Positions 1 through 10,984 of a stretch of DNA of 64,000 bases are shown here, in pieces. Position 1 is the first letter of the stretch. The number at the start of each line of letters is the position of its first letter. Source of the DNA: Plumapathes pennacea (taxonomy: Eukaryota; Cnidaria; Anthozoa; Antipatharia; Myriopathidae); NCBI GenBank assembly GCA_964036295.1, contig OZ038462.1, positions 37,361,680 to 37,425,679 on the forward strand, in the 5' to 3' direction. The notes beneath the pieces are model-generated. The model was not told the origin of the DNA. It saw nothing but the letters and a program-made list of their open reading frames with translations, and did no database searches. Both the position numbers and the translations under genes were made by a program.

Positions 1-764
1 TCAATATCCAGTGTTGCCTTCCATGAAACAGCACATCATTTTGGCCTTTTGAGTTTGCTGTTTGAATCCCACAAATTGCATGTTCCCTGCTTCTCTGAAT
101 TATCAGCAAGGTTCAACTTGGTACACATGACCGTGACAGCCAATCAATACTTGCAGATTTCAATATGAAAAAATAAAAATAATAATCTTAATAAGCCTCG
201 ATTTTAGAAGTGAGCACCTCAATTGTTGATATGGTGCAAATAATATTTTAAAAAACTTCTCTGGCAAGGCAGCTTACCGTGTGGCATGAAATTTTCACAG
301 AAGTTTCATTTCAGGGATTGCTGATTTTTTGCGTTTCGTGGGAAGAAATTTTTGTGAATGTGGATTTTACTGTTGGGAACAAATTTTCACAGATCTCAGT
401 CAAGTTTCTGTCCGGTATTTCACGTTTGGCACTGCTACATAGCAACAAAGGGTTTCACTTATTCTTAACATCTTGTTTATTAATCTCTAATTTACAAAAT
501 GTCACAACAGTAGGTTGGTTGTGATCGTATGGGTTAGAGTAGTCTCCAGAAAGACTGTTGTTGGTGACTGACGTTTTGACTACCTGAGTGGAAGTCATCT
601 TCAGAGTCAAGTGAAAAGTATTTGTCAAATGGCGGTATATATGTCTCTGGTTGTAGAAGTGATTGGTCCGTTATGTTGGCCTATGGTTGGTCAAGTCGGC
701 TTGGTTGTGTTTCGTTATTGGTCAGTTGATGTTCTTTTGTCCTGTTGATTAGTCTATTGTTCGG

Positions 765-998
765 TCAGTTGCATTTGATGTCATCTATCAGTCGTTTGTA
801 AGGTGCCGGTAATTGTTGGCATCTGTTGAGTGGTTTCCGTTCTAAGTTTGTGTACCAGCCTTCCAGTGTAAGTCGTTGGTAGTAGTTGGTACTGTGGCTG
901 ATGCATTCAGCAGAGTCCCAGTTGATGTCGTGTTTAGTCTGTTGGTGGTGTTCAGAAATGTGATTTCTGATGTCGCTGTTTCTGGTAGCTCGTTTCAG
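765..998 (-). pseudogene. Penelope GIY-YIG endonuclease C-terminal fragment
   Basis: On the minus strand about 77 codons stay open to a TGA at 765-767. The fragment contains the run INWDSAECISHSTNYYQRLT and later LNRCQQLPAPYKRLID, which I recognise as the end of the GIY-YIG endonuclease part of Penelope-like polyproteins. The reverse transcriptase and the GIY-YIG catalytic half are missing, so this is a 5'-truncated copy. It is followed on its strand by the pseudo-LTR that carries the hammerhead-like motif. Confidence 0.7.
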
Positions 999-1129
999 AG
1001 AACATCAACTGACCAATAACGAAACACAACCAAGCCAACTCGACCAACCATAGGCCGACATAACGGACCAATCACTTCTACAACCAGAGACATATATACC
1101 GCCATCTGACGAATACTTTTCACTTGACT

Positions 1130-1168
1130 CTGAAGATGACTTCCGCTCAGGTAGTCGAAACGTCAGTC
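1130..1168 (+). ncRNA. hammerhead-ribozyme-like motif in Penelope terminal repeat (right arm)
   Basis: The segment has CTGAAGA (the hammerhead CUGANGA box), a GACT...AGTC stem with an 11-nt loop, then GAAAC. Penelope terminal repeats are known to encode minimal hammerhead ribozymes. There is one extra base before stem II, and I could not form a convincing stem I within this copy, so activity is doubtful. The equivalent motif in the left arm (567-604, minus) has its GAAAC box changed to AAAAC. Confidence 0.35.
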
Positions 1169-1446
1169 ACCAACAACAGTCTTTCTGGAGACTACTATAA
1201 CCCGGACAATCACAACCAACCTACTGTTCACACTCCTGGGTTCAAACCATTTGCTAAAATGTCACAAGTTGTCCATTACAACTCAAAGCTACAGTACATG
1301 GTAGGTGGATGGCCTGGAAAACACAAAATGTATAGTGTTGGGCGAATTTAACAAGTAAGCAGAGTACATTTTCACATATTTTTTTTTTTTCAGGTCTGTG
1401 AAATTCCCGAAAATAAACTCCAGCAAAAATTTCATGCCACACGGTA

Positions 1447-2040
1447 TTTATAAACAGTGCATAAGTGTTATATATATAAATACTTACCTTTTGCCTTGAG
1501 GGAACCAGACTCCTTATGCCAGCACAACTGCATAGAGAAAAACTCAACCATGAGTCAAACAGAGATAGTAGAGAAGGGGTGGATCAAGCATTTTGTGAGG
1601 GGGGAGGGGGGGGGGGATTTTTGCTTTTGATTTGGCTTTTTGAGCTGTTATTTCCTGCCATCTCATGAGGGAAAATCAGCTTTCGATAGGACATCCTAAT
1701 GATTTAAACATTTTTTCATGCCTTGTTGCAATTATTGAAGTCTGTGTACTGCCTTCAGAAAATCTGTCTCAAGACCCAGGGGGGGTGGGGGGGGGGGGTT
1801 TGGGATACAGATGGAGTGTATTGGTGGTGTTGGGATACAGACTCGGGGGGGAAACATGGTGGTGCTAGCTTAGCTTAACCCTTACCAAAGGTTTAATATG
1901 GGTAATATATTGGCTTAATGTGGGCCATACATGTCCTGTATATGGTAATGATATGGGTCCTAGAATTTAAATACGGATTTTATATGGGCACCATTTTCGA
2001 TATACAGGGAAAACATGGGTGTGAAAATGTGAGTCAGTGA
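1447..2040. other. non-coding, with two long G-runs
   Basis: No gene seen. Runs of G near 1598-1618 and 1780-1798 could form G-quadruplexes. Short ATATGGG motifs become frequent after 1900, leading into the tandem repeat. Confidence 0.5.
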
Positions 2041-2432
2041 TGTATGGGTAAAATATGGGAATTAAGCTTCCCATGCACTTCCCATATTAATTCAAATCTA
2101 TGGGAAAAAACATATGGGCAAAATATGGTAACAGCAACCCATACATTTCCCATATTATTTCATCTCAATTACAGACGATATTAAATGGGCAAAATATGGG
2201 TTAACAGCAACCCATATATTTCCCATATTATTTCATCTCAATTACAGGACATTATATGGGCACAATATGGGTAAAAACAAAATTACAGAGGACATTATAT
2301 GGGCAAAATATGGGTAAAAACAACCCATACATTTCCCATATTATTGTATGTCAATCACAGAGGACTTTATATGGGCAAAATATGGTTAACAGCAACCCAT
2401 ACATTTCCCATATTAATTTCATCTCAAACGAC
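2041..2432. repeat. imperfect tandem repeat, about 70-80 bp period
   Basis: About four to five degenerate units each contain ATATGGGCAAAATATGG, then AACCCATACATTTCCCATAT, then TTTCATCTCAATTACAGA. Each unit is partly self-complementary (ATATGGG against CCCATAT), so single strands could fold. It ends 65 bp before the BEL/Pao LTR. Unit boundaries are approximate. Confidence 0.7.
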
Positions 2433-2496
2433 TGCAGTTTTTTTTCTAGCTGTCGGCATTTTACATTAAAAGAGTAATAAAAAGTTGCATGTAAAC

Positions 2497-2711
2497 TGTT
2501 ATGGACGCCAGAAGTGACTTTTACTTAGCCGAAAATTAGTTTCTGTTTCTAGTTAATTAATCAATAACTCACGGCACGGGGACCACGTGCACAAGTGTGG
2601 TTTCGCAAGTGTGGTTTCGCAAGTGGTAATTTGAGTCGAAGAAGAGCGTGTGAGTGAAGTGAATGAATAAAAGCCAATTGAAGATTTATACAGTCCTCTG
2701 AGTTGACACCA
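2497..2711 (+). repeat. 5' LTR of BEL-1
   Basis: 215 bp, TGTTATGG...GACACCA. It contains GAATAAAAGCC as a likely polyadenylation signal. It is 14 bp longer than its partner because GTGTGGTTTCGCAA is tandemly duplicated near 2600. Confidence 0.9.
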
Positions 2712-2715
2712 AAGC

Positions 2716-2733
2716 TGGTCCTTCGAGCCGGAT
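2716..2733 (+). promoter_or_regulatory. primer-binding site, tRNA-Tyr type
   Basis: TGGTCCTTCGAGCCGGAT lies four bases after the LTR and is the complement of the 3' end of animal tRNA-Tyr (from memory of the tRNA). Confidence 0.75.
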
Positions 2734-2778
2734 TATACAGATTGCTGCCTAAGCCGTCCGTGTTGACATTTGTTGAGA

Positions 2779-3387
2779 ATGGCAGACAAAGAGCCGTCTG
2801 AACAGCCTGTAAACAAAGCCACTAGCGACGCATGCTGGTCAAAGCGCAAGGTCGCTAAATCTGCGCTCACAAGGAACGCAAACCGAGCCAGAGAGATTAT
2901 GGAACAGACCGGCAGCCGATTCAGATTACGACAGTTCCGTGATGGAATCGTCGAAGCCCTAAACAAAGCCCGAGCCTTGACGGAGACGCTCAAAAATACT
3001 GACCCTGAGTCCATCAAGAGCGATGGAGAGTGGTTCTTGGAGGTTGACAAAAATGCTCGTGAAGTTCTTGGAGAAACCGAGGACTACCTCGAGACTCAAG
3101 GACAAAAGCCCGAATGTTCTGTGTCAAGCGTGGGTGAAAGCGAGCAACAGCAGCCGAACCAGAATCACTCCGAACGCGTTCATGATGACGTCAAGTCTCT
3201 GCCCGTTCCTGACCAGAGTGGCGTGACCAGTTCAATGCATAGCCTTGCCCGAATACAAGTGCCGAGATTCGAAGGAAGCCCCGATCTTCAGCAAGAAATC
3301 CAGCCGATGTGGTGTAAACTCCTGTGTGAAGGGACACCATCACCTTCTCCATTCTGTCGAACCACAGGGTATAGTCCGCTGTGGTAA
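2779..3387 (+). pseudogene. BEL-1 gag, internally deleted
   Basis: The ATG at 2779 opens a reading frame (MADKEPSEQP...) with the charged N-terminal region usual for BEL gag, reaching the conserved VPRFEGSP (about 3262-3285). That motif normally starts a long capsid-like domain. Here the frame runs almost at once, in another phase, into a C...C...HHHLLH zinc-knuckle remnant (about 3300-3350). Most of the capsid region is therefore deleted and the join changes frame; the reading beyond about 3285 to the stop at 3387 is out of frame. The copy could not make capsid. Confidence 0.75.
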
Positions 3388-6300
3388 GGCAGCTACACAC
3401 GCCCCGATTGCCACAACCAAGGTTGCTCTAAAAACTATCTGCGCACCCTTTATCAGTGCCTCTGGCCAGACAGTTTGGGGCACTGTGCTGCTAGACTCAG
3501 GAAGCGAGACAACTCTGGTCTGAATGGCTTTCGCCAGACAACTTGGTCTCTGAGGGCCAAGCAAGAATCTAGTCGTTGATGCCGTCAGAGGGGTTTGGTC
3601 TACAGTCAAGTCCAAACGTGTGTGTCTGCCCTTTACCCAGCCGATGGAGGTGTTTGCGTGGACCATGAAAACTATCTGTGCGCCCACGGAAACCATAAAC
3701 TGGCCCGAGATCAAGCAGCACTGCGCGCATCTACGAGACGTACCCCTACAGCCGGTGAATCCCGCAGCGGTCGATATACTCCTTGGCTCTGACGCCGCTG
3801 GACTGATGTTGCCCTTGGAAGTCAGACGCGGCAGTGTCTCAGAGCCATGCACCGAACTGACTCCGCTGGGCTTGGTTGTATCGGGACCCATTGTGTCAGG
3901 TGGGACGTATAAAAACCGCATTTTGCGAGCCAACGTGTCAGCAGCCGAGGAAGAAACCGGCCAACTATTGCACAATTTCTGGGAAGTGGACTCATTTGGT
4001 GTCCAGAGTGAGACTTCTTCTATGTACACCCACAATGAACAAGCTGCCATGACCCTTCTCACTGAAACGTGCCGTCAAGTTGACTCTGGATATGAAATGG
4101 TGCTCCTGTGGAAACCGGATAGACCTCCACTACCGAACAACCATCCTATGGCATTTAAACGTTTGCAGTCAGTTGAGCGGCGCCTGCAGCGAGATCCCAA
4201 GCTTGCCGAGGGATACTGCAAGGCGATCAATGCCTACGTGAAGAAGGGGTTTGTACGCAAGTTGCCCACTGAAGAAAGTGCGGCAGAGGGGGAACAGTGG
4301 CTGCTGCCTCATCACCCAGTGGTGTCACCCCACAAGCCACTCCCAAGGGTCGTGTTTGACTCAGCTGCGCAACACCAGGGTGTCTGCTTGAACGACTGCC
4401 TGCAGACAGGCCCTAGTTTGCATAACAATTTACCGGGGATCCTGATGTGCTTCCGCAAGAATCCAGTCGCCCTGGCGGGGGACGTGTCAGACATGTTGTC
4501 ACGTACGGCTGTGCCCAGAAGACTGCAAATACCATCGGTACTTGTGGTGTGACATGGAACTAGAGCGACCACCTGACGTGTACGAGATGAACTGCCTGGT
4601 ATTTGGTGACAGGGCCTCGCCTTGCCAAGCAGACTTTGCGGTCATACGTACGGTCGAAGACAACGAGGAGCAATGGCCCCAAGCTGCTGCAGCGGTAAGG
4701 CATGACATTTTTGTGGACGACCTGTATACAACATGTGCAGATGTACCATTGGCTATTAGCCTTCGCCAAGACGTCACAGCACTAATGGCATGTGGAGGTT
4801 TTCCAATGCGTAAGTGGCTGTCTTCATCGTGTGAAGTTCTGCAATCGATTCCTGAAGCAGAGAGAGCTGTTCCGGCTGAATGCCTTGAACTGGGGGACCT
4901 ACCCTCCGGCCGTGCCTTGGGCATCAGATGGGATACCGAGTCAGACATGCTAGGGTTTGCCTTTCCACATTTGGATCGCCCGAAGGCTTCAATCACGAAA
5001 CGTGGCGTTCTCTGCCGCCTGTCAGGCCTCTACGACCCTCTTGGCTGGGCCAGCCCCTTTGTCATCCGAGCCAAAGTCATACTGCAACGCACCTGGGCCC
5101 GTGGGCTTGCCTGGGATGAGCCCCTGCCTCCAGACATGACAATCCAGTGGTCTCAGTGGGAGAAGGAAGTAGCTGCCCTACGATCGTTTACAGTGCCACG
5201 GTACTACTACCCTGAAGTTACCGCAGGATGGACCAAGGAGCTGATTGTGTTCTGTGATGCGTCTGAGGACGCCTGTGCAGCAATCGCATACATGCGTACA
5301 GTGTCAAGCAGTGCTGAAGTCGTCTGCCACTTGGTCCTGGCCAAAACCCGCCTGATGCCACTAAAGACCCTCTCGATACCACGAGGGGAGCTGATGGCCT
5401 GCCAGCTAGTGACACGCCTTGCAAAGACCACGTGTGACCAGCTGGGACTCAGCATGAGTACTGTCACCTACCTGTCCGATTCAACTACAGCACTTTGGTG
5501 GATTCGTGGTGAACCTCGGAACTTCCGCCCGTTTGTAGCTAACCGAGCTGCAGAAATCACCACAGTGAGTGACCCCTCCCAGTGGCATCATGCGTGGACA
5601 GAGCTCAACGTGGCTGACATTGCGACTCGCGGAGTACCGAGCAGTGAAGTGCACTCAAAATTGTGGTGGATCCGCAGACCTGACTTCATCTGGACAGAAC
5701 AGACTGAATGGCCATTGGATGATGTACCAACCTCAAACTGTCCCACTGCCGAGGTAGAGCTCAAGAAGAAGGTGCTCCAAGTTGGTGCTCCAGCGGAAAG
5801 CCCCATTGATCCTGCAGCCTACTCCAGCTGGACCCGACTGCTGCGTGTAACTGCTTGGCTCCTGCATTATAAAGACAACCTGCTCCACCGTCATGATAGA
5901 AAGTCCGGTCCACTGACAGTGGATGAATTGAAGAAGGCTGAAGTAGTCTGGATTCACCGAGCCCAACAAGACCGCTTCCACGCAGAAATCAAAGCCTTGT
6001 CCGAGGGACGTCCTGTCTCCCAAAGCAGTTGCCTCGCAAGCCTCGACCCACAGCTTGTGGAGGAAGTCCATTGTGTTGGTGGCCGAATCGGAAAAGCAGA
6101 GATCCTGTGGTCAGCCAGGCACCCGATCATCTTGGACCATGGACATGACATAATGCGATTAATTGTCCTCCACTTTCACCACAGTCTGATTCATGCGGGG
6201 GTTGAGCATGTCTTTAACCATTTGCGTGAAAGGTTCTGGATTCTGTGAGGATGTGCAGAAGTGAAGCACTGTTCCACAAAGTGTCCCTTGTGCCACCGCT

Positions 6301-7286
6301 GTCGGGTATGACCCATGACGCAGCAGATGAGTGGCTTGCCATCGGTGTGACTGCGGGATGTCAGCTCGCCTTTCCACCACTCTGGCTTGGATTACACGGG
6401 ACCATTCACGGTGCGTATCAGCCGTAACACAGTGGAGAAGCGGTACATCTGTCTGTTCACATGTTTGCATGTCCGAGCGGTGCATCTCGAAGTAGTCCAC
6501 AGTCTGGATACGGACTCTTGCATCATGGCTCTGCGCCGTTTTCAAGCCCGTCGCGGAAAACCCGCCCAGATCTGGAGTGACAACGGTCGCAACTTTGTTG
6601 GTGCAGAGCGGAAGCTCCAAGAGTCACTGCAAGCCCTCGAGCAAGAACGGATTGCTGAAGACCTCACAGGCGCTGGAGTTCAGTGGCACTTCAATCCACC
6701 GCAGGCGCCCTGGTTTGGTGGAGCCTGGGAAGCCTTGGTGAAATCCACCAAATGTGCTATGAGGGTGATTCTTGGGGAAACTCTCACTGTCGAGGAAGTC
6801 TTCGCCACAATAATCGCTGAGGTGGAGGCTCTCCTCAACTCCCGTCCACTGGTCTACGGCGGAAGCAGTAGTTCACCAACAGACGTCAGTGCGCTGACCC
6901 CGAACCACTTCCTCCATGGACGGGCGGGCGTTAACCTTGCTCCAGGAGAATTTGTTGAGAGGGACATGTCTCTCCGCCGCAGATGGCGCCATAGTCAGTT
7001 CCTTGCTGATCAGTATTGGCAACGCTGGAGGCGCGAGTACGTTCCACAGCTGGTGCAGTGGAGCAAGTGGCACACTCTCCAGCGAAACCTCCGCCGAGGA
7101 GACCTAGTCCTTCTGGTAGAAGACAACTTGCCCTGAGGGAAGTGGCCTCTCGGACGCGTGGTGACCCCCATTGCCAGTGCCGATGGTCTTATCCGTTCTG
7201 CCAAGGTTGCCACAAAGTCTGGTACCTACGTGTGGCCAATCAGAAAACTGGCCCTTCTGGAAGCCCACAACAAAGAAGATGCCTGA
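3290..7286 (+). pseudogene. BEL-1 pol: protease, reverse transcriptase, RNase H, integrase
   Basis: An aspartic protease motif LLDSGSE (about 3488-3508) is followed by the BEL RT with FVDDLY catalytic residues (about 4711-4728), an RNase H with FCDASEDACAA (about 5249), and an integrase with DYTGPF (about 6388), SDNGRNFVG (about 6576) and the C-terminal WPLGRV part. The frame shifts once near 4504. From about 4505 to the final stop at 7286 a single frame is interrupted only by TGA at 6246, 6309, 6348 and 7134; the protease part has TGA at 3521 and 3551. No internal TAA or TAG is present. Several of these TGAs fall where related proteins have arginine. Confidence 0.85.
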
Positions 7287-7325
7287 GGCAGTAACACTCC
7301 CCCAGGGTCATGTTACGGGTGGGGG

Positions 7326-7526
7326 TGTTATGGACGCCGGAAGTGACTTTTTATTAGCCGAAAATTAGTTTCTGTTTTTAGTTAATTAATCAATAACTCA
7401 CGGCACGGGGACTACGTGCGCGAGTGTGGTTTCGCAAGTGGTAATTTGAGTCGAAGAAGAGCGTGTGAGTGAAGTGAATGAATAAAAGCCAATTGAAGAT
7501 TTATACAGTCCTCTGAGTCGACACCA
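7326..7526 (+). repeat. 3' LTR of BEL-1
   Basis: 201 bp, same start and end as the 5' LTR, preceded by the purine-rich GGGTGGGGG. Confidence 0.9.
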
Positions 7527-7531
7527 TAAAC

Positions 7532-8234
7532 CTAATATAACTGCATGCCAATTACTCCTATGCCTACAGGCACAAGTCTTGTGCCATGGGCGATTAAAAT
7601 TCAATCTCACACACTACCTAATTATGCCTAATAATGGACCAAATTCTCATGAACTGATAATAAATGATGCAGTTCTTCCCCAATTAAACTAGAAATACGA
7701 TAATCGCAGATATCCCCTTGCTCAGTAGTGGGTTTTCGGAAAGTGGCATCCTTGTTTATTTTCCATTCGGAGATTATTTAAAAAATTTTTTCACCAGTCC
7801 GCCGCTAAAACAATCTTTGTCACAATTGGCAGTCTGGTTTAGTTCAGACAACGTGCACAGTCTGCAATTTTCGTAGACAGGCTTGAAAACCAAGCACAGT
7901 CGATCTTTGACACCGAAATTTTTATGAATTTCAAGAAAAGCCGCAATTTCTCCAGCCAATGCTTTATCCTAACTACATACATGTATGTTTTTTTAGCGTA
8001 GTACGTTAATTGATGTAAAAATTTTCAAAACTCACCGGCTCCTGAAAGCCATGGGCTTAGCTCTTTTCCAGCAAAGGAAACAAAACCCATTGTTTACGTC
8101 TTCAATGATTTCAAAGTGGCGGCCTGGGGAGAGAGCTGGACTGTGCAGGAGCGAGGGAGAGGGGGGCTGGAGTGAGCACGAGGGAGATTGAGAGTTGTTG
8201 TTGTGAATAAAGGATTCTGACTTACCACGTTACA
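7532..8234 (+). repeat. non-coding, containing the end of a gypsy LTR (gypsy-A)
   Basis: No gene is seen. The last part (start not defined, perhaps about 8000) should be the 5' LTR of the following gypsy element. It has an AATAAA at 8206-8211, ends in ...TTACA, and is followed directly by a primer-binding site. No second LTR copy exists in the window to fix its left edge. Confidence 0.45.
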
Positions 8235-8235
8235 G

Positions 8236-8246
8236 TGGTGGCAGCG
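8236..8246 (+). promoter_or_regulatory. primer-binding site, tRNA-Leu type
   Basis: TGGTGGCAGCG matches the complement of a tRNA-Leu 3' end and sits immediately before the gag ATG at 8247. Confidence 0.6.
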
Positions 8247-9093
8247 ATGGCTAAACGTTTGGAATGTTTTACCGGCGAGGAAGAAGTGCCGCTGCGACCA
8301 TGGCTCGAGCGATTCGACGCGGTAATTGAAGCCGAAGGCAAGGAGGAGAAAGTGGCGGCGGTTATTCGCACACGTCTGAAAGGTGATGCAGCAGAAGTCG
8401 TTCGGACTATGTCCACTGAGGACCGCAAGGATGTAAAGAAAATTAAAGCCAAACTCATCGCCCAGTTTGATCAAAAGGACCAAACCCTCATTCAGAAGAA
8501 GTTTTATGCATGGAAGTTATTGTCAGACGAAACAATCAGCAAATACACTCGCAGCCTGACACAACTTGCAGCAGAGGGATTTCCAAAGATTATTGGCGGC
8601 GCACGGGACGAGCTGGTGAAAAGCCAATTTGTGAATGGCCTACCGAAGGAACTGCACGGTCAGTTGTCTGTGGCTCTGCAATATAATATTGCAGAAGCAC
8701 CTTTGAGTAAAGTGGTCAAGTTTACCACTAACTGGGCCCGTAACCAAGAGGCCAATACTCCAGGGCAAGTCAACCAAGTGTCACTCACCGCAGATGCCGT
8801 ACAACAGGCGGTGAGCTCCGCCCTTGAGGGCCTGGAAGACAAAATTGCAGCAATGGTGGAGGTGAGAGTCAATAGTGTCTACAGTGGCCGTCGCAACACA
8901 AATCAGTTCCAAGGACGTGGAAGCCGGAACAATTCCCGTAGTCACAGTGCAGGCTGTTATGAATGTGGGGCCCATGACCATTTCAGGGTCAACTGTCCAA
9001 AGTTGAGGGGGTAACCTGTTATCACTGTGGGAAGATGGGCCACAAGCTGAATCAGTGCCCAAACCTTCCTCAGCGGTACCACCCAAACTTCTG
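8247..9093 (+). pseudogene. gypsy-A gag with two zinc knuckles
   Basis: ATG at 8247 (MAKRLECFTGEE...) opens a Ty3/gypsy capsid-type gag of about 255 residues, ending in a CCHC knuckle (CYECGAHDHFRVNC, about 8959). A frame change in the G-run at about 9006-9012 separates it from a second knuckle (CYHCGKMGHKLNQC), whose frame stops at 9093. Gag binds and packages element RNA. The rest of the capsid frame is open, so damage here is slight. Confidence 0.8.
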
Positions 9094-9122
9094 AGGGGTG
9101 GGGATCAACATGGGTCTATGTT

Positions 9123-10325
9123 ATGAGCCCTGACCACATGACAAACGAAATAATTCTGGGGACTGATGTATTGGCGCAACTCGGGAGTATTACCATCGAC
9201 TTCCAACGGCATACGGTAGGATTAGGCACCGCTGGGGAAACAAAACTGACTGCTGACAGTCCCACACCAAACTCCCAGAGTGGATGTTTTCAGCCTCGCT
9301 GCTGCAGGGTCTCTCTACATAGAGGTGAAGTCATTCCCCCTATGCACGAGAAATTATGCCAAGTGGTAGTGGATACCCTCCCTAATCAGCAAGGTCTTAT
9401 TGAAGGAGAAAAATCCCTGATGGAGACAAAAGGTGTGGCTTGTGCCTACTCCCTGAACCAGGTAGGAGAAGACCGAACTACATGGGTTAGACTGTGTAAT
9501 CCTAGTGATGAGCCCGTTAAGCTGTACCAGGGATCTACACTGGGTTCCTTTCAATCAGACATTAAGAACTCTGTTTTTGTGGGCCAAGTAGATGCAAAGG
9601 GTGGCCAGGCCACAAACTCTAAGTCTAATCCAGCACTGCAGAAGCTGGTGGAAGAGGCAAAAGTTGACCAAGCTGAGAAACAGCAGCTGAAAGATCTCCT
9701 GCACGAATTTGCAGATGTTTTTTCCTGGGAAGGGGAACTTGGCAGGACATTGCAGATAAAATACGAAATTCACACAGGGTCCGCACCGCCCCTGTGATCC
9801 CGACCCAGACAAACAGGCCATCATGAGAAAGCTAAGGTGGACCAACTGCTTCAAGACGTGCTGGCCAAGGACATCATCGAGGAGAGCACTAGCCCCTGGG
9901 CCAGCCCTATTGTGTTGGCCACCAAAAAGGATGGGTCTACACATTTCTGTGTAGATTATCGAAGGCTCAACAGTGTCACCGAGGACACTGCGTACCCTCT
10001 TCCATGCATAGATGAGGCACTGGATTGCCTAGGAAACAGCCAGTGGTTCTCAACCCTGGACTTAGCTAGTGGTTACTGGCAAGTGGAACTTGCAGAAGAA
10101 GCCAAACAGAAGTCTGCATTTGTCACTCACCGTGGACTCCACCAGTTCAAAGTCATGCCCTTTGGTCTAAAAGGGGCTCCAGCAACCTTCCAACGCCTGA
10201 TGGCATCCATCTTTGCAGGCTACCTTTGGCTAATCCTCCTTATTTACCTGGATGACATTCTGGTCTTTTCTTCGAGTGTAAAGCAACACCGTTTACGGCA
10301 AGTCTATACAGTTATATTTACTTAG
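9123..10325 (+). pseudogene. gypsy-A pol fragment: protease end and RT, truncated
   Basis: The frame begins in the C-terminal part of the protease (ILGTDVLAQLG); the DTG active site is deleted. It then reads into the RT: DGSTHFCVDYRRLN, LDLASGYWQVEL, the MPFGLKGAPATFQRLM region and the catalytic YLDDILVFSS (about 10246). It is truncated soon after, near 10290, with no thumb, RNase H, integrase or 3' LTR. One in-frame TGA (9795-9797) lies between protease linker and RT, at a position where relatives have a basic residue. The frame is otherwise continuous. Confidence 0.82.
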
Positions 10326-10980
10326 CAAAGATTAAGAAACCGTTGAAGCTGCAGTTCAGTGAAAAAATTGCTATCGTATCGTGAAGGCTTCAAGCTTCAA
10401 TCATGAAGTTCTGCAAAAAAGCCGATCGACACACTCGCGAACATTGAGCGGGTAAACTTTCACAAACAAGCTTTTGAGCAGAAACTGGATCGAAACTAGA
10501 TAAATCAATTTACAAAGTTTACTGATCACGACCTGTCAATGATCTCTGAAGTTTCAGACTATTCCCGCTGCGGATGGCTTGGTACTTTGCTGATCTCCGA
10601 ACATAACTTGACTTCAGGCTCGTAGATTTCCACTTTCATTTGAAGATAATTCTACCAGCACATCTCCGAATTTCTTACAGGCATTTTTATCCATGTTTTA
10701 GAGTCGATTTCATGCGTTTGAATTTCCCAGTTTAAACTTCTATGGCTGCTTTGTTTATGTTTTGGGAATCTCTCGCTCTTGGCCATCATTTTTTCTCGAA
10801 AGTTGAGCTCGCGTGATTGTCATGGCAATGAAGTGTGCAAAATCAATTAATCTGTGCAATTAACTCTCATTAACTACTTTTGTACATCTGATTAACCTTT
10901 TTTGCACACTTGCACACTAATTTAAATATAACAGCCCTGTTCTCAGCCAATCAGAATCGAGTATTTTTGCATCTATATCA
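10326..10980. other. AT-rich non-coding stretch
   Basis: No ORF, splice-consistent exon or repeat is recognised between the gypsy-A truncation and piggyBac. Confidence 0.5.
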
Positions 10981-10984
10981 TTAA

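Larger units (their letters stand above)
508..1255 (-). mobile_element. Penelope-like retroelement, 5'-truncated, with inverted terminal repeats
   Basis: Two 229-bp arms (506-734 and 1000-1228) are near-perfect inverted copies of each other around a 265-bp core. The core, read on the minus strand, encodes the end of a Penelope endonuclease. The 12-bp sequence AAAATGTCACAA flanks the insertion at 496-507 and 1256-1267, which I read as the target duplication. Inverted pseudo-LTRs around a short 3' ORF remnant are a known Penelope layout. Confidence 0.75.
275..1446. repeat. MITE with about 21-bp terminal inverted repeats, carrying a Penelope insertion
   Basis: The left end (275-295, TACCGTGTGGCATGAAATTT) is the reverse complement of the right end (1426-1446). 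Both outer ends are bordered by TA, so a TA target is possible. Removing the Penelope insertion (748 bp plus one 12-bp duplication) leaves an element of about 412 bp without coding capacity. This is seen directly; the transposase family that mobilises it is not identifiable. Confidence 0.7.
2497..7526 (+). mobile_element. BEL/Pao LTR retrotransposon, complete in outline, inactivated (BEL-1)
   Basis: LTRs at 2497-2711 and 7326-7526 begin TG and end CA. The 5-bp duplication TAAAC flanks the element (2492-2496 and 7527-7531). A primer-binding site, truncated gag, pol in BEL order (protease, RT, RNase H, integrase) and a G-rich polypurine tract (about 7314-7325) lie between. The LTRs differ by about eight substitutions plus one 14-bp duplication, about 4%. 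Gag has a large internal deletion and pol carries six in-frame TGA codons and at least one frameshift, so the copy is dead. Confidence 0.92.

Noticed and set aside
1254..1547. 97-codon minus-strand ORF
   Set aside because: It crosses the MITE end and a poly-T tract and has no family features.
3340..4062. 240-codon minus-strand ORF
   Set aside because: It is a shadow of BEL-1 protease/RT; the plus frame carries all recognised motifs.
9006..9015. Programmed frameshift between the gypsy-A zinc knuckles
   Set aside because: A G-run slip inside gag, between two knuckles of one domain, is better explained by a simple indel; gag/pol shifts occur later.
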